Source: Pseudomonadota bacterium
GTDB taxonomy: Bacteria; Pseudomonadota; Alphaproteobacteria; Rhizobiales; Rhizobiaceae
Direction of reading: 5' to 3'
DNA length: 46,868 nt
NCBI GenBank assembly: GCA_023435335.1
Contig: JAEYRU010000200.1
Span: 1 to 46,868, forward strand
The notes under the pieces are model-generated. The model did no database searches. It was not told the DNA's origin and saw only the letters and a list, made by a program, of their open reading frames with translations. How positions within the stretch are numbered: position 1 is the first letter of the stretch; each line of letters starts with the position of its first letter. A program made the translations under genes and the position numbers. Below are positions 25,836 to 35,051 of the stretch, piece by piece.

Positions 25836-26297
25836 TCACCCGCCCGCGGGAACCCCGTAGATCGCGTCCGCGCGCTTCTCGAAGGCCTCGGTGAACATGC
25901 GGAATGCGCGGTCGAACATCGTGCCCATGACCATGCCCAGCACGCGGCTCTTGAATTCGTAGTCGATGAAGAACTCGACGTCGCAGCCGCCACCCTCGAC
26001 CGGCATGAACACCCAGCGGTTATCGAGATAGCGGAACGGCCCCTCGACATATTTCACGTCGATGCGCATCTGCGCCGGCTTCAGCACGACCTGCGTGATG
26101 AAGGTCTCGCTGATCGCCTTGTAGCCGACCGTCATCTCGGCCACGAGCAGTGAAACGCCCTGGCGCTCGCGGCGCGACCGCACGACCAGCCTTTCGCACA
26201 TCGGCACGAATTCCGGGTAGCGCTCGATGTCGGCGACCAGCGCGAACATATCCTCGGGCGAGTGGCGGACGCGGCGGATCGTCTCGAAAGTCGGCAT
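25836..26297 (-). CDS. Coq10/RatA-like START-domain protein
   Basis: A 153-residue SRPBCC protein of the Coq10/RatA group. Typical blocks are FETIRRVRHSPEDMFALVAD, IERYPEFVPMCERLVV and CDVEFFIDYEFKSRVLGMVM. In mitochondria Coq10 binds ubiquinone and supports respiration; E. coli RatA was described as inhibiting ribosome assembly. No antitoxin partner is next to it, and its place 11 bases after lipA in the PDH/lipoate block favours a respiratory, quinone-linked role. Confidence 0.9.
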   Translation of the reverse strand: MPTFETIRRVRHSPEDMFALVADIERYPEFVPMCERLVVRSRRERQGVSLLVAEMTVGYKAISETFITQVVLKPAQMRIDVKYVEGPFRYLDNRWVFMPVEGGGCDVEFFIDYEFKSRVLGMVMGTMFDRAFRMFTEAFEKRADAIYGVPAGG

Positions 26298-26308
26298 GAA
26301 TCGGGAGC

Positions 26309-27274
26309 TTACGCCGACACTGCCAGTTTGGCCTCGCGGGCCGCACGCAGCCTGGCGAAATCGTCGCCGGCGTGGTGCGACGAACGTGTCAGGGGGCTCG
26401 ACGAAACCAGCAGGAAACCCTTGGCATAAGCAACCGTCTCGTAGGACTTGAACTCCTCCGGCGTCACGAACTTCTTCACCGGATGGTGCTTCTTCGTGGG
26501 CTGCAGGTACTGGCCGATGGTGAGGAAGTCGACATCGGCGGTGCGTAGGTCATCCATGAGTTGCAGCACCTCATGCCGCTCCTCGCCGAGCCCGACCATG
26601 ATGCCGGACTTGGTGAACATGGACGGATCGAGCTCCTTCACCCTCTGCAGGAGCCGGATGGAGTGGAAATAGCGCGCCCCGGGCCGTACCGTGAGATAGT
26701 TCGACGGCACAGTCTCCAGATTGTGGTTGAATACGTCGGGTTTCGCGGCGACTACCATTTCCAGCGCGCCGTCCTTGCGCAGGAAGTCGGGCGTCAGGAT
26801 CTCGATCGTGGTCGCGGGCGAAACCTCGCGAATCGCCTGGATCACTTCCACAAAGTGCCGGGCGCCGCCGTCGTCCAGGTCATCGCGGTCGACCGAGGTG
26901 ATGACGACGTGGCTCAGCGCCATCTGCCGCACCGCCTTTGCCACATTGGCAGGTTCCTCGCGGTCGAGGGCCGTCGGCAGGCCGGTGGCGACATTGCAGA
27001 AGGCGCAGGCCCGCGTGCAGATCTCGCCCATGATCATGAAGGTGGCGTGCTTCTTGTCCCAGCACTCGCCGATGTTGGGGCAGCCCGCCTCCTCGCAGAC
27101 GGTCACCAGCCGGTTCGACTTCACGATCTCGCGCGTCTCGAGATAGCCGCGCGACGTGGGCGCCTTCACGCGGATCCAGTCCGGCTTGCGCGCCACCTCC
27201 TGGTCCGGCCGGTGGGCCTTTTCCGGGTGCCGGGGACGGGGCGGATTGGTGACAGTGTCGAGGATGGTGACCAT
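26309..27274 (-). CDS. lipA: Lipoyl synthase
   Basis: LipA (321 residues) is a radical SAM enzyme that inserts two sulfurs into protein-bound octanoyl groups, producing the lipoyl cofactor used by PDH. The auxiliary iron-sulfur cluster uses C60, C65 and C71 (VCEEAGCPNIGECW); the radical SAM cluster uses C86, C90 and C93 (CTRACAFC). The C-terminal region has the SSPLTRSSHHAGDDF block with the conserved RSS residues. The ATG at 27274 is chosen over upstream frame extension that is not conserved-looking. It precedes the Coq10-like gene and follows the lpdA region on the same strand. Confidence 0.97.
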   Translation of the reverse strand: MVTILDTVTNPPRPRHPEKAHRPDQEVARKPDWIRVKAPTSRGYLETREIVKSNRLVTVCEEAGCPNIGECWDKKHATFMIMGEICTRACAFCNVATGLPTALDREEPANVAKAVRQMALSHVVITSVDRDDLDDGGARHFVEVIQAIREVSPATTIEILTPDFLRKDGALEMVVAAKPDVFNHNLETVPSNYLTVRPGARYFHSIRLLQRVKELDPSMFTKSGIMVGLGEERHEVLQLMDDLRTADVDFLTIGQYLQPTKKHHPVKKFVTPEEFKSYETVAYAKGFLLVSSSPLTRSSHHAGDDFARLRAAREAKLAVSA

Positions 27275-27340
27275 ATCTCTGGGCGCCGGTTCAGCCTGGT
27301 TTCGCTGGTCCTTCTTATAGTGCCGGCGGCCCATAAATGT

Positions 27341-27366
27341 AAGGCCGCCACGGGCATGGCGGCCTT
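27341..27366 (-). terminator. Stem-loop between the GlsB-like gene and lipA
   Basis: AAGGCCGCCA and its perfect complement TGGCGGCCTT form a 10-base-pair stem around a six-base loop. On the minus strand it follows the GlsB-like stop by 27 bases and is followed by ACATTTATG, a poor T-tract. It may attenuate or end that small transcript before lipA; alternatively it is an mRNA stability element. Confidence 0.4.
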
Positions 27367-27393
27367 GCATTAAGCGATAAGCTTATCCGGGAT

Positions 27394-27645
27394 TCAGCGA
27401 CTGAACATTCGTCCTACGGCGATCAGGATGCAGGCGCCGATGAATCCAGCAATGAGATAGCCGATCCAGCCGCCGAGCGAGATGCCGATCAGCCCGAGCA
27501 GGAAATTCGCAACGATCGCGCCGACGATACCAAGCACGATGTTCATCAAGAGCCCCATGTTGCTCTTCATGAACTGTTCGGCCAACCAACCGGCGAGCCC
27601 GCCGATGATGATGGCCGCAATCCATCCTACGCCGCTTCCTTCCAT
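27394..27645 (-). CDS. GlsB/YeaQ/YmgE family stress membrane protein
   Basis: An 83-residue, very Gly/Ile/Leu-rich inner-membrane protein with three hydrophobic segments (about 7-25, 32-52 and 56-78). The pattern AAIIIGGLAGWLAEQFMKSN and NIVLGIVGAIVANFLLGLIG matches the transglycosylase-associated (YeaQ/YmgE/GlsB) family, linked to general stress though its activity is not known. AGGAG stands seven bases before the ATG at 27645. It is an insertion between lpdA and lipA in an otherwise metabolic block. Confidence 0.88.
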   Translation of the reverse strand: MEGSGVGWIAAIIIGGLAGWLAEQFMKSNMGLLMNIVLGIVGAIVANFLLGLIGISLGGWIGYLIAGFIGACILIAVGRMFSR

Positions 27646-27731
27646 GTCCCTCTCCTGTCTCACAATGTCGGCAAAATTGCCGGTTCAAAACGTTTCAGGC
27701 AGGAAAATGGTTCCGCGACCGGAGGACCGGC

Positions 27732-29186
<1,455 letters not shown>

Positions 29187-29197
29187 GATAAACTCCT

Positions 29198-29836
29198 TCA
29201 AAGTCCCAGCATCATGCGCACTACCGGCTCAAGTCCCCGGCCGACGGCGCGTGTCGACGCGGCGTCCATATGCACGCCGTCGAGCGGCGTGGTTTTCGCC
29301 ACAGAACCGGCGTCGAAGAAGCCACAGCCGGTCTCATCGGCGAGGTCGGCATAAAGCGTGGCCAGCATGCGCGACTGTTCGATGCCACCGTCGAACATGG
29401 CGGCGAAATCGGGATCGCCCGTCTCGCAGATCGCCGGCGGCGCCACCAGCAGGATCTCCGGTTCCGTACCGCGGAGCGGATAGGGATGGCCGCGCACGAT
29501 ATCCACGAGCCGCTGCATCCCCCGCTGCGCGGCGGCGGCGCGGCCGGCGATCCAGGGCTTCATGTCGTTGGAGCCGAGGAGCAGGATCACCAGATCGAGC
29601 GGCGCGTGGGAGGTGAGGACAGAGGGCAGCAATCGCGCTCCGTTGCGGTCAGCGGCGTCCAGATGATCGTCGAATGCAGTCGTGCGGCCATTGAGGCCTT
29701 CCGCGATCACCACCGCCTTGTCGCCCAAGGCCTTCTGCAGGACGCTCGGCCAGCGGTCCTCATAGGCATGGCGCGAAGGACCCTCCGCATTGTAGCCCCA
29801 GGTGAGCGAGTCGCCGTAACAGAGAATGGTCTTCAT
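29198..29836 (-). CDS. SGNH/GDSL-family hydrolase
   Basis: A 212-residue esterase-type SGNH hydrolase. Block I is CYGDSLTWGYN with Ser10 as nucleophile; Gly and Asn blocks are LNGRTT and LLLGSNDMK; block V is DGVHMD with the catalytic Asp and His. No signal peptide is seen, so it acts in the cytoplasm. Close relatives are annotated arylesterase or lipase; the natural substrate is unknown. It sits just upstream of lpdA, an arrangement I recall from rhizobial PDH loci, but no metabolic tie is evident. Confidence 0.88.
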   Translation of the reverse strand: MKTILCYGDSLTWGYNAEGPSRHAYEDRWPSVLQKALGDKAVVIAEGLNGRTTAFDDHLDAADRNGARLLPSVLTSHAPLDLVILLLGSNDMKPWIAGRAAAAQRGMQRLVDIVRGHPYPLRGTEPEILLVAPPAICETGDPDFAAMFDGGIEQSRMLATLYADLADETGCGFFDAGSVAKTTPLDGVHMDAASTRAVGRGLEPVVRMMLGL

Positions 29837-29857
29837 TGAGCTGTCCCAGAGAGGATG

Positions 29858-29878
29858 CCCTCCCCCCGAGGGGGAGGG
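29858..29878. repeat. C/G-rich palindromic element
   Basis: CCCTCCCCC, a three-base centre, and GGGGGAGGG form a 9-base-pair hairpin in the 51-base gap between the HdeD-like and SGNH genes. Elements of this type (CCTCCCCC...GGGGGAGG) are a common dispersed intergenic repeat in Mesorhizobium-like genomes, as far as I recall. There is no T-tract on either side, so it is not a classical terminator. Confidence 0.4.
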
Positions 29879-29887
29879 TTTGGCCGG

Positions 29888-30430
29888 CTAGGCCCGGCGC
29901 AGGCCGAGTGCGACGAGCAGGAAGAGCACGCCGTTGGACAACAGTTCTATGCCGAGCAGGATGCCCAGCACCGCCGTCGCCGAATAGGGGAAGTCGGCGA
30001 GTATCATGATGCCGAGCGCGAGCGAAAGGATGCCCGAAGCCAGAACCCAGCCCCAGCCAGCCACGGGCCGCAGCGAGAAGCCGTACATGATCTTGATGGC
30101 CCCCATGATCAGGAACAGCACCGCAACCAGCAGCGTCAGCGAAACCATGCCCGCGAGCGGGTTGAAGATCAGCGAAACGCCGACCACCAGCGTCAGCACG
30201 CCGAAGAGGAGGGACCAGATGAAGCCGCCCCAGCCGCGCACCTGAAAGGCCTGAACGAGCTGGATGACCCCGAGAATGGCGAAGGCCCAGCCCGCCATCA
30301 AGGTTGCCGCGAGCGTCGCGGCGAAGGGATTGAACAGCGCCAGCACCCCGCCAACGAGCGAGATCAGGGCGAGCAGTGCCAGCCAGACCCAGGACGATCT
30401 CAGTCTTTCGCCTTGCATGACATCAGCCAT
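29888..30430 (-). CDS. HdeD-family membrane protein
   Basis: A 180-residue protein with six predicted membrane helices in three repeated pairs, the HdeD/DUF308 pattern. Typical pieces are LALLALISLVGGVLALFNPF, FGVLTLVVGVSLIFNP and ASGILSLALGIMILADFP. HdeD is linked to acid stress in E. coli; function in alphaproteobacteria is not established. GAGGAG lies eight bases before the ATG at 30430. It is placed between pdhC and the SGNH gene, and so interrupts the PDH operon. Confidence 0.88.
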   Translation of the reverse strand: MADVMQGERLRSSWVWLALLALISLVGGVLALFNPFAATLAATLMAGWAFAILGVIQLVQAFQVRGWGGFIWSLLFGVLTLVVGVSLIFNPLAGMVSLTLLVAVLFLIMGAIKIMYGFSLRPVAGWGWVLASGILSLALGIMILADFPYSATAVLGILLGIELLSNGVLFLLVALGLRRA

Positions 30431-30491
30431 TCCATGCACTCCTCAAAGAGCCGGTCGGCGTTCCTTCGGGGCTGTCCCGCCGGGCAGTCCC

Positions 30492-31883
30492 CTAGACCAG
30501 CATCGCCATCGGATTTTCGATGTAGCGCCTGAATGCAACGGCGAGTTCGGCGCCCAGCGCGCCGTCGATCACGCGATGGTCAAAGGCAAAAGTTGCGGCC
30601 ATGACGGTGCCGATCGCGAGTGCGCCGTTCTTCACCACCGGCTTCTCGACGCCTGCGCCGATCGAGACGATCGAGGCGTGGGGCGGGTTGATGATCGAGG
30701 TGAAGCTGGACACGCCGAACATGCCGAGATTGGAAACCGCAGTGCTGCCGCCCTGGTATTCCTCGGGCTTCAGCTTCTTGTCCCGCGCCCGCTTGGCCAG
30801 ATCCTTCATCTCGTTGGAGATCGCCGAAAGCGTCTTCTGTTCCGCCTTGCGGACGATCGGCGTGATCAGCCCGTCGGGAATGGCGACGGCGACGCCGACA
30901 TCGGCGTGCCTGTGAAGCACGCGCGCGGTCGATGTCCAGGAGGCATTCGCCATTGGCACGTCGCGCAGCGCCAGAGCCATCGCCTTGATGACGAAGTCGT
31001 TGACGGAAAGCTTGAAGGCGAGCTGGTCGCCCTTCTCGGTCTTCGTCACCGGCGCGGAAGCGTTGATCTCCTCGCGCAGCTTCATGAGCGCGTCGATGGA
31101 GCAGTCCATGGTGAGCAGGTAGGAGGGTATCGTCTGGGTGGATTCCGTCAGGCGCGCGGCAATCGTCTTGCGCATCGAATCATGCGGCTTGAGCTCGTAG
31201 GATCCTTCCTCGAACAGCTTCAGAACCGTTTCGTCCGCCATGCCCTTTGCGAGCGGCGCGCCAGCGGCGGGCTGTGCGGAGGGAGCCCCGGCCGGAGCGG
31301 CTTTCGCACTACCGCCCGAGATCGCAGCCTCTACGTCGGCCTTGACGATCCGCCCCTTTGGCCCCGAGCCGGAAACGGCCGAAAGGTCGATGCCGGCATC
31401 CTTGGCGATCCGGCGCGCAAGCGGAGAGGCGAAAGTACGCTCTCCGGATGATGGCTCGGACCTTGGCGCGGCTTGTCCGTTTGCCGCCGCTGGCTTCTCG
31501 CCCTCGACCTTCGCCGGTGGCGCAGAGGCTGCAGCCTCCGATGTCGCCTTCGCGGCAACTTCGGCTTCCTTCGCTTCCGCCTTCGGCGCCTCCGCCTTGG
31601 CCTCGCCGTTGCCCGCCTTCGCGGCGGCGCCGGCGTCCTCGCCCTCGCCCGCCAGCACGGCGATCAGCGCGTTGACCTTCACACCCTCGGTGCCGGCCGG
31701 CACGACGATCTTCGCCACCGTGCCCTCGTCGACGGCCTCGACTTCCATCGTCGCCTTGTCGGTCTCGATCTCGGCAATCACGTCGCCGGGCGAGACTTTG
31801 TCACCCTCCTTGACCAGCCACTTGGCGAGATTGCCCTCCTCCATCGTGGGAGAGAGGGCCGGCATCGTGATGTTGATAGGCAT
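30492..31883 (-). CDS. pdhC: Pyruvate dehydrogenase E2, dihydrolipoyl acetyltransferase
   Basis: The E2 core of the PDH complex, 463 residues. Order of domains: one lipoyl domain (1-80, lipoylated K43 in ETDKATMEVEA), an Ala/Glu/Lys-rich flexible linker (about 85-150), the peripheral subunit-binding domain (FASPLARRIAKDAGIDLSAV), a second linker, and the catalytic domain ending with the acyltransferase signature DHRVIDGALGAEL. It transfers acetyl groups from E1 to CoA. The ATG at 31883 is 13 bases after pdhB. Its lipoyl domain is closely similar to that at the start of pdhB. Confidence 0.97.
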   Translation of the reverse strand: MPINITMPALSPTMEEGNLAKWLVKEGDKVSPGDVIAEIETDKATMEVEAVDEGTVAKIVVPAGTEGVKVNALIAVLAGEGEDAGAAAKAGNGEAKAEAPKAEAKEAEVAAKATSEAAASAPPAKVEGEKPAAANGQAAPRSEPSSGERTFASPLARRIAKDAGIDLSAVSGSGPKGRIVKADVEAAISGGSAKAAPAGAPSAQPAAGAPLAKGMADETVLKLFEEGSYELKPHDSMRKTIAARLTESTQTIPSYLLTMDCSIDALMKLREEINASAPVTKTEKGDQLAFKLSVNDFVIKAMALALRDVPMANASWTSTARVLHRHADVGVAVAIPDGLITPIVRKAEQKTLSAISNEMKDLAKRARDKKLKPEEYQGGSTAVSNLGMFGVSSFTSIINPPHASIVSIGAGVEKPVVKNGALAIGTVMAATFAFDHRVIDGALGAELAVAFRRYIENPMAMLV

Positions 31884-31896
31884 GGTTTGCCTCCCC

Positions 31897-33333
31897 TCAG
31901 CCGCGATAGGTGACGGCTTTAACCGCCTCGACCACTTCGGCCACGTTGGGCAGCGCGAGCTTCTCGAGGTTGGCCGCATATGGCATCGGCACGTCCTTCC
32001 CCGCGATGGTGATGACCGGCGCGTCGAGATAGTCGAAGGCGCGCTGCATCACCTGGCTGGCAATGAAGTCGCCGACGGAGGACTGCGGGAAGCCTTCCTC
32101 AACCGTCACAAGGCGGTTGGTCTTCTTCACGGATGCGACCACCGTATCGAGGTCCATCGGGCGGATGGTCCTGAGGTCGATGATCTCGACATCGATGCCC
32201 GCCTCGCGCAGCTCGGCCTCCGCCTTGACCGCATAGGTCATGCCGATGCCGAAGGAGACAATGGTGGCATCCTTGCCCTCCTTGTGGACGCGCGCCTTGC
32301 CGATGGGCAGCACGAAGTCGTCGAGCTTCGGCACCTCGAAGGTGTGGCCGTAGAGGATCTCGTTCTCGAGGAAGATCACCGGGTTGGGGTCGCGGATCGC
32401 GGCCTTAAGCAGGCCCTTGGCGTCGGCGGCCGTATAGGGCTGCACCACCTTGAGGCCCGGGATGTGGCTGTACCAGGCGGCATAGTCCTGGCTGTGTTGC
32501 GCGGCGACGCGCGCCGCCGCACCGTTGGGGCCGCGGAACACGATGGGCGCCCCCATCTGGCCACCGGACATGTAGAGCGTCTTGGCCGCCGAGTTGACGA
32601 TCTGGTCGATCGCCTGCATGGCGAAGTTGAAGGTCATGAACTCCACGATAGGCCGCAGTCCCGCCATCGCGGCGCCGACGCCCACGCCGGCAAAACCGTG
32701 CTCGGTGATCGGCGTGTCGACAACGCGGCGGGGGCCGAATTCCTGCAGCAGGCCCTGCGTGATCTTGTAGGCGCCCTGGTACTCGGCCACCTCTTCGCCC
32801 ATGACGAAGACGTTCTCGTCGCGGCGCATCTCCTCGGCCATGGCGTCGCGCAACGCCTCGCGCACGGTCATTTGCACCATCTCGGTGCCCGCGGGAATGT
32901 CGGGATCGGCGGCTGCCTCCGCCTTCGGCGCGGCGGGAGCCTTGGCTGCCTCCTTCTGCGCGCTTGGCTCCTCGGACGATTGGCGCGCCTTGCCACCGGC
33001 GTCGCCCGCGGCGGCAGCCGGCGTATCGGCGTCAGCGGCTGGCTTTTCGGCCTCAGCGGCTGGCGCGGAAGGCTTGGCGTCGGCGCTCTCGCCCTCCTGC
33101 AGCAGCACAGCGATCGGCGTATTGACCTTGACGCCCTCGGTGCCCTCGGCCACGAGGATCCTGCCGAGCGTGCCTTCGTCGACCGCCTCGACCTCCATCG
33201 TCGCCTTGTCGGTCTCGATCTCGGCGATCACGTCGCCCGCCGAAACCTGATCTCCCTCCTTCTTCAGCCATTTGGCGAGGTTGCCTTCCTCCATGGTCGG
33301 CGAAAGCGCGGGCATGAGAATTTCGATCGGCAT
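31897..33333 (-). CDS. pdhB: Pyruvate dehydrogenase E1 beta subunit with N-terminal lipoyl domain
   Basis: A 478-residue E1-beta. Residues 1-80 are a complete lipoyl domain (K43 in ETDKATMEVEA), unusual outside alphaproteobacteria. An Ala/Pro/Glu linker (about 85-150) leads to the transketolase-like E1-beta (TVREALRDAMAEEMRRDENV, GEEVAEYQGAYKITQGLLQE, RVVDTPITEHGFAGVGVGAA). With PdhA it decarboxylates pyruvate on thiamine diphosphate. The lipoyl domain probably serves as an extra swinging arm for acetyl transfer. The gene is 49 bases after pdhA. Confidence 0.97.
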   Translation of the reverse strand: MPIEILMPALSPTMEEGNLAKWLKKEGDQVSAGDVIAEIETDKATMEVEAVDEGTLGRILVAEGTEGVKVNTPIAVLLQEGESADAKPSAPAAEAEKPAADADTPAAAAGDAGGKARQSSEEPSAQKEAAKAPAAPKAEAAADPDIPAGTEMVQMTVREALRDAMAEEMRRDENVFVMGEEVAEYQGAYKITQGLLQEFGPRRVVDTPITEHGFAGVGVGAAMAGLRPIVEFMTFNFAMQAIDQIVNSAAKTLYMSGGQMGAPIVFRGPNGAAARVAAQHSQDYAAWYSHIPGLKVVQPYTAADAKGLLKAAIRDPNPVIFLENEILYGHTFEVPKLDDFVLPIGKARVHKEGKDATIVSFGIGMTYAVKAEAELREAGIDVEIIDLRTIRPMDLDTVVASVKKTNRLVTVEEGFPQSSVGDFIASQVMQRAFDYLDAPVITIAGKDVPMPYAANLEKLALPNVAEVVEAVKAVTYRG

Positions 33334-33382
33334 TATTCGGCGCTCCCGTCGGTCGTATTCATGGCCAAGTCGATCGCGCGCA

Positions 33383-34468
33383 TCATTCCGCCGCCTCGAG
33401 ATAGATGTCGGTGTAGAGCTCCGAGACATCCGGCTCGGCGTCGTTCTGCGCGAACTCCGCGGCGTCGGCCACGATATCGCGCACCTCCTTGTCGATCGCC
33501 TTCAGTTCGTCCTCGCTCGCCCACTTCTTCTCGACAAGGCGTGCTTTCACCTGTTCGATCGGGTCGTGCTCGGAGCGCATCTTCTGCACCTCGTCCTTCG
33601 ACCGATATTTCGCCGGGTCGGACATGGAATGCCCGCGATAGCGATAGGTGAGCATCTCGAGGATGATCGGGCCGTTGCCGGCACGCGCCCACTCGGCCGC
33701 CATCGCGCCTGCTGCCTTGACGGCACGAACGTCCATGCCGTCCACCTGGACGCCGGGGATCTTGAAGGACAGACCGCGATGCGAGAAATCCGTCTCCGCC
33801 GAGGAGCGGCTGACGGACGTGCCCATCGCATAACGGTTGTTCTCGATGATGTAGACGACCGGAAGCTTCCATAGCGAGGCCATGTTGAAGCTCTCGTAGA
33901 CCTGGCCCTGGTTGGCGGCACCGTCGCCGAAATAGGTCAGGCAGATATTACCGTTGTCACGATATTTGTTGGCGAAGGCGAGCCCGGTGCCAAGCGATAC
34001 CTGCGCGCCGACGATGCCATGCCCGCCGTAGAAGTTCTTCTCCTTGGAGAACATGTGCATGGAGCCGCCCTTGCCCTTGGAGTAGCCCCCGCGGCGGCCG
34101 GTCAGCTCTGCCATCACGCCTTTCGGCGACATGTCCATGGCCAGCATGTGTCCGTGATCGCGATAGGCAGTGATCATCTGATCACCATCCCTCAGCGCCA
34201 TTTTCATGCCGGTGACCACGGCCTCCTGGCCGATATAGAGATGGCAGAAGCCGCCGATGAAACCCATGCCGTAGAGCTGGCCGGCCTTTTCCTCGAAACG
34301 GCGGATCAGCAGCATGTCGCGGTAGGCGACCATTTCCTGCTGCTTGTCGAACTCCTCGGGCGGAGGCGCTTTCAACGCCGAGGCGCTGCGCGCATCCTTG
34401 CCGCGGCTTTCGGCTTTCGCCTTCGGTTCAGGTTTCCGGGTGGAGGTCTTCCGGGCCGGAGCGGCCAT
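33383..34468 (-). CDS. pdhA: Pyruvate dehydrogenase E1 alpha subunit
   Basis: E1-alpha of 361 residues. After a basic, Ala/Lys/Pro-rich tail (1-35), the catalytic domain has IGQEAVVTGMKMAL, the phosphate-loop-like GGSMHMFSKEKNFYGGHGIV, and the thiamine diphosphate motif GDGAANQGQVYESFN closing at VVYIIENN. The ATG at 34468 is favoured over 34474 because GGGAG then has proper spacing. It is the first gene of pdhABC; 184 bases separate it from ftsB, and that gap holds two stem-loops. Confidence 0.97.
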   Translation of the reverse strand: MAAPARKTSTRKPEPKAKAESRGKDARSASALKAPPPEEFDKQQEMVAYRDMLLIRRFEEKAGQLYGMGFIGGFCHLYIGQEAVVTGMKMALRDGDQMITAYRDHGHMLAMDMSPKGVMAELTGRRGGYSKGKGGSMHMFSKEKNFYGGHGIVGAQVSLGTGLAFANKYRDNGNICLTYFGDGAANQGQVYESFNMASLWKLPVVYIIENNRYAMGTSVSRSSAETDFSHRGLSFKIPGVQVDGMDVRAVKAAGAMAAEWARAGNGPIILEMLTYRYRGHSMSDPAKYRSKDEVQKMRSEHDPIEQVKARLVEKKWASEDELKAIDKEVRDIVADAAEFAQNDAEPDVSELYTDIYLEAAE

Positions 34469-34570
34469 TCGCATCTCCCTGGCTAACGTCTCTCGCGGAC
34501 ATATAGGGGGAGTGAAGCGATCGTCCTCCCCTTCTCGCTTGGCGCCGAAGCTAGCACGCAGCCGACAGTT

Positions 34571-34596
34571 CAGCCATGCCGAAAATCGCATGGCTG
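34571..34596. other. Stem-loop upstream of pdhA
   Basis: CAGCCATGC and GCATGGCTG form a perfect 9-base-pair stem around an 8-base A-rich loop, about 100 bases upstream of the pdhA start. On the minus strand no T-tract follows. It may be a terminator remnant after ftsB or an operator for the pdh promoter; the sequence alone does not decide. Confidence 0.35.
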
Positions 34597-34637
34597 TTAT
34601 GCGCCTAAGTCACTATTTCTTTTGACCTTTTCGAGTA

Positions 34638-34656
34638 TTAACTGATCTTCAGTTAA
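34638..34656. other. Palindrome overlapping the ftsB stop codon
   Basis: TTAACTGA, TCT, TCAGTTAA is a perfect 8+8 inverted repeat, AT-rich against a GC-rich background. It overlaps the ftsB stop codon (34653-34655) and lies at the start of the pdhA leader. Its symmetry and AT content suggest a protein-binding site as much as an RNA hairpin. No T-run follows on the minus strand. Confidence 0.4.
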
Positions 34657-34979
34657 TTGCCTCGGGTGCCGGCCCGGAATATTATCAGTTCGTCCGTCCG
34701 TGCGAGATTCAAGGAGCGCCGCGCCTGTTCTTCCAGCATGTCCTTTTCCAGCGTTCCGTCCGCCAGGAGCCGCACGCGATGTTCGATCCGCTCGCGTTCC
34801 TTCCGCACCCGTTCCAACTCGGCATGCAACAAGGCCGTCCGTTCCTGCAGCCGGTATTTGGCGTAGATGCCGTATTCGCCCTGGAAGGCGTGGAATCCGA
34901 AATAGGAGAGAAACGCAACGGCGATAACCGGGACTATCAGGGCCCCGGCCCGTCTTTTCTTGCGCTGGCGTGTCCACAT
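34653..34979 (-). CDS. ftsB: Septum formation initiator (FtsB/DivIC-like)
   Basis: A 108-residue bitopic membrane protein of the FtsB/DivIC family. Basic N-terminus (MWTRQRKKRRAG), one membrane helix (about 12-32), then a periplasmic coiled coil with heptads (RLQERTALLHAELERVRKER) and a short conserved tail (ARRSLNLARTDELIIFR). It acts in the divisome with FtsL and FtsQ. The eno-ftsB-pdhA order is conserved in alphaproteobacteria and supports the call. Confidence 0.9.
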   Translation of the reverse strand: MWTRQRKKRRAGALIVPVIAVAFLSYFGFHAFQGEYGIYAKYRLQERTALLHAELERVRKERERIEHRVRLLADGTLEKDMLEEQARRSLNLARTDELIIFRAGTRGN

Positions 34980-35051
34980 GGCGATACGAGCTACAAATCC
35001 ACTCGCATCTCATGCCACCATCATGCTTAAGAGGCGGTTACCAGCCGCGTG

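Noticed and set aside
25836..26297. RatA as a toxin of a toxin-antitoxin pair
   Set aside because: No antitoxin-like partner is adjacent; the gene is in a conserved respiratory/lipoate block, so a Coq10-like role is favoured.
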